This document shows positions 62,080 to 64,000 of a DNA stretch of 64,000 nucleotides, piece after piece. Source of the stretch: Kuschelorhynchus macadamiae (taxonomy: Eukaryota; Arthropoda; Insecta; Coleoptera; Curculionidae); contig JAUTXW010000356.1 of the NCBI GenBank assembly GCA_030620095.1, positions 1,678,501 through 1,742,500 of the forward strand. The letters run 5' to 3'. Below the pieces are notes generated by a model. That model made no database searches and was not told where the DNA came from. It saw only the letters and a list, made by a program, of their open reading frames with translations. The translations under genes were made by a program, and so were the position numbers. Numbering within the stretch: position 1 is the stretch's first letter; each line of letters starts with the position of its first letter.

Positions 62080-62640
62080 AGGTCCCCAACAGTCAGAAAC
62101 CATTCAGCACTAACAGCTGGGTGTCCTTACTTAGCAAAATACAGATTATTCACATAGGCCCAACTAAGTATGCAACATCGTACAATCAAAAGTTAGCAAA
62201 AAAGAATGGGCTTTTTTACACCTACGTACCACATTACAAATACCAACCTGTTCCGGCAATGTACAACGACTCTTTTAGACTCTACTATGATCGGGCCATA
62301 GTCACTAATAGACCGGTGACGAATAACCAATCCGACACCGTGCTGCGGATAAGAGAGGCAAATCTGCATACCGGATTGATGTTATTATGAAAAACAATTG
62401 CAGTATAGTTAAGAAACATAGAGAGATGTTTGCAGAATTGGCTATAGAGGTCCAACAAATGTGGCAACTGGACAGGGTCCAGTTACCGTGTTATTCACGG
62501 GTCTGATACCTTGGAAGAAAGCCTGGTGAAAATAGGACCCTATAAAAACAGCTATACGGATCTCTAGAAAGCAGTCATTTTGGATACGTGCCATTTGGTC
62601 AGGAAATTTTTACAAGTAAGATCTTGATTTCGGTTTTTCT
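62080..62640 (+). pseudogene. R4/Dong-like LINE, C-terminal REL endonuclease region
   Basis: Continuation after the nested insertion: SETIQH, TDYSHR, VPHYKYQPVPAMYNDSFRLY, YDRAIVTNRPVTNNQSDTVL (normally NNxPDIxL; the Pro of the nuclease PD motif reads Ser), then KHREMFAELAIEVQQMWQLD (frameshifted) and ILDTCHLVRKFLQ. These match the end of restriction-like-endonuclease LINEs. The frames are broken and it is inactive. Confidence 0.65.
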
Positions 62641-62710
62641 TAACCCACCTACTGGTTTTAATACTTGTATCCGGGATGGTTGATGCACACAAACATTTAT
62701 TGACTCGTTT

Positions 62711-62792
62711 ATGATAATAATAATAATATTAATATTATTTGTAATTATAATAATAGTAGTAGTAATAATAATAATAGTAATAATAATACATT
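62711..62792. repeat. (TAA)n-rich microsatellite at a LINE 3' end
   Basis: Runs of TAATAATAATAAT, TAGTAGTAGTAATAATAATA and similar follow about 70 bp after the last coding phrase of the R4/Dong-like element. Dong-type LINEs are known to insert into TAA repeats, so this may be the target or a templated tail. Confidence 0.7.
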
Positions 62793-62799
62793 AATTAAA

Positions 62800-64000
62800 A
62801 ATTGAAATAAATTATATAAACTTTATAGGATTTGTATAAAGTTTTTACCGAATAATTATATGCATATATAGACTGGTATTGTACGTCGTGGAGAACTATA
62901 ATGTATGTAAATTTAGAAACATAATTATACTTACTGTATACATAATATAGACAAATAAAAACATGACAAAAGTTAAGGATATTATAATGAAAAATAAGAA
63001 AAACATCGGTTTTGCAAACAAAATATATTATTTATGGTTGCAAAAAATAAAAAATTCACCCTTATAACATTAAGCAATAAATAACAATGAAATCGTCGCA
63101 AAAATAACGCAGAAAAATAAAATTGCAAAAATTGTATAAATCACTTATTAAGAAAAAAATCGAAATTTGTAGGTTTTATATTAATTTTTAAGCATGATTC
63201 TCTATATAACGTATTGTTACGGACATAACTATTTGTATTATATTACTCACATTCTGTAAAAATCTTCTTGAAGACCCAGAAGACCTAGAACAAACAAAAT
63301 TTATTATTACAATATATTGACAAATAATGTCTCTATATAAAATATATTATCGTTTATGGTATCTACTTTTTCTTAATTTGAACTCTTTCTTGAAATTAAC
63401 ACTTTTTATAGACATAACGAAAATAATTAACCTAAGTACAAAATTGTTATGGTAAATTGTTTATTATACCTCGTCTAATAATAATTATTACTCCGGTATT
63501 CACATTATTATGAAAAAAAAAATTAGTTGAATAACAATGTTTAAGAAATTATTATTACCTATATTATGAGAAAAGTCAAACACTACTTCATGATATTTTG
63601 TTGAAAATTGAAATAATTTTTTTTATTGTTTATTCTTAAACTTATATAAATACTCCTTGCAAATTTTGATTACTCCAAAATATCAACATTCTTATGGAAT
63701 TTTCTGCTAATTTTCCATTTGGTGTTCAATCCCGAGTTTTTGAAGAAATAGCGAACTACATATTAGTTCGCTATTTATTAGTAAGGTTATCGGCGGACAG
63801 CAAAACCACTAAATGCTGATAACAAAAAAGAGAACGAAAGATAAGGAAATTTACATGATTAGGCAAACAGAACAAAATAGTGGCACAGTTTGTCATAAAA
63901 AATGTAGGTAAATTTAGGCACAGTACACTCTCTAGTTTATATTATGATGCTATTTTTTTATTCCCTGAAGTAAAATCAACTAAAGTTTAATTTATAGACA
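62800..64000. other. No gene seen
   Basis: Extremely A+T-rich DNA. GAAATAGCGAACTA-CATATTAGTTCGCTATTT (63745-63777) is a perfect 13-bp-arm hairpin. Nothing else was recognised. Confidence 0.5.

Overview
The window looks like a gene-poor, transposon-packed stretch of an insect nuclear genome. The evidence is strong A+T richness, long (AT)n microsatellites, no bacterial-style operons, and a mix of eukaryotic element classes in varying states of decay. A beetle or similar insect is plausible, but nothing here fixes the species. I found no convincing host protein-coding gene, rRNA or tRNA. Recognisable coding sequence belongs to mobile elements: DIRS-like YR retrotransposon, Crypton-like tyrosine recombinase, several non-LTR retrotransposons, a Penelope-like element, and hAT, mariner and pogo-type DNA transposons. 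All are broken to some degree; the DIRS-like element is the least damaged.

Layout. 1-10.1 kb: many copies, in both orientations, of an unclassified dispersed repeat (here 'family A') made of ~130-145 bp modules rich in AAAATGGCGGC/AAGATGGCGGC cores. They surround a Crypton-like recombinase gene split into N- and C-terminal pieces, a tandem pair of units carrying hammerhead-ribozyme-like motifs, and a ~950 bp foldback element. 10.7-20.1 kb: an exact 107 bp direct repeat, a decayed CR1/jockey-group LINE, a cluster of TATCGATA palindromes, and a pogo-type transposon with recognisable terminal inverted repeats. 21.17-25.86 kb: a DIRS-like element with inverted terminal repeats, an internal complementary region that reconstructs both outer ends, a short basic ORF1 exon, RT-RNase H and a tyrosine recombinase. 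26-36 kb: palindromic MITEs, a mariner-like transposon, another family A copy and a 120 bp tandem repeat. 36.3-40.7 kb: a family A copy split by a ~2.6 kb hAT element. 40.7-42.4 kb: a ~1.7 kb degenerate palindrome. 43.3-44.4 kb: a 236 bp (AT)n tract followed by a Penelope-like GIY-YIG endonuclease. 50.3-58.6 kb: LINE ORF1 and RT remnants, a hammerhead-like motif, and an antisense two-ORF LINE with a MITE inside ORF1. 59.5-62.8 kb: another family A fragment and an R4/Dong-like LINE that ends next to (TAA)n and is itself interrupted by a piece of another LINE.

The genes do not form a pathway. What the window shows is layered nested insertion: hAT into family A, LINE into LINE, MITE into LINE ORF1, recombinase fragment into family A. 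The items most worth follow-up are the modular family A repeat with dense YY1/PHO-like cores, the gene-free 1.7 kb palindrome (possible hairpin-RNA source), the tandem hammerhead-like units, and the structurally readable DIRS-like element.
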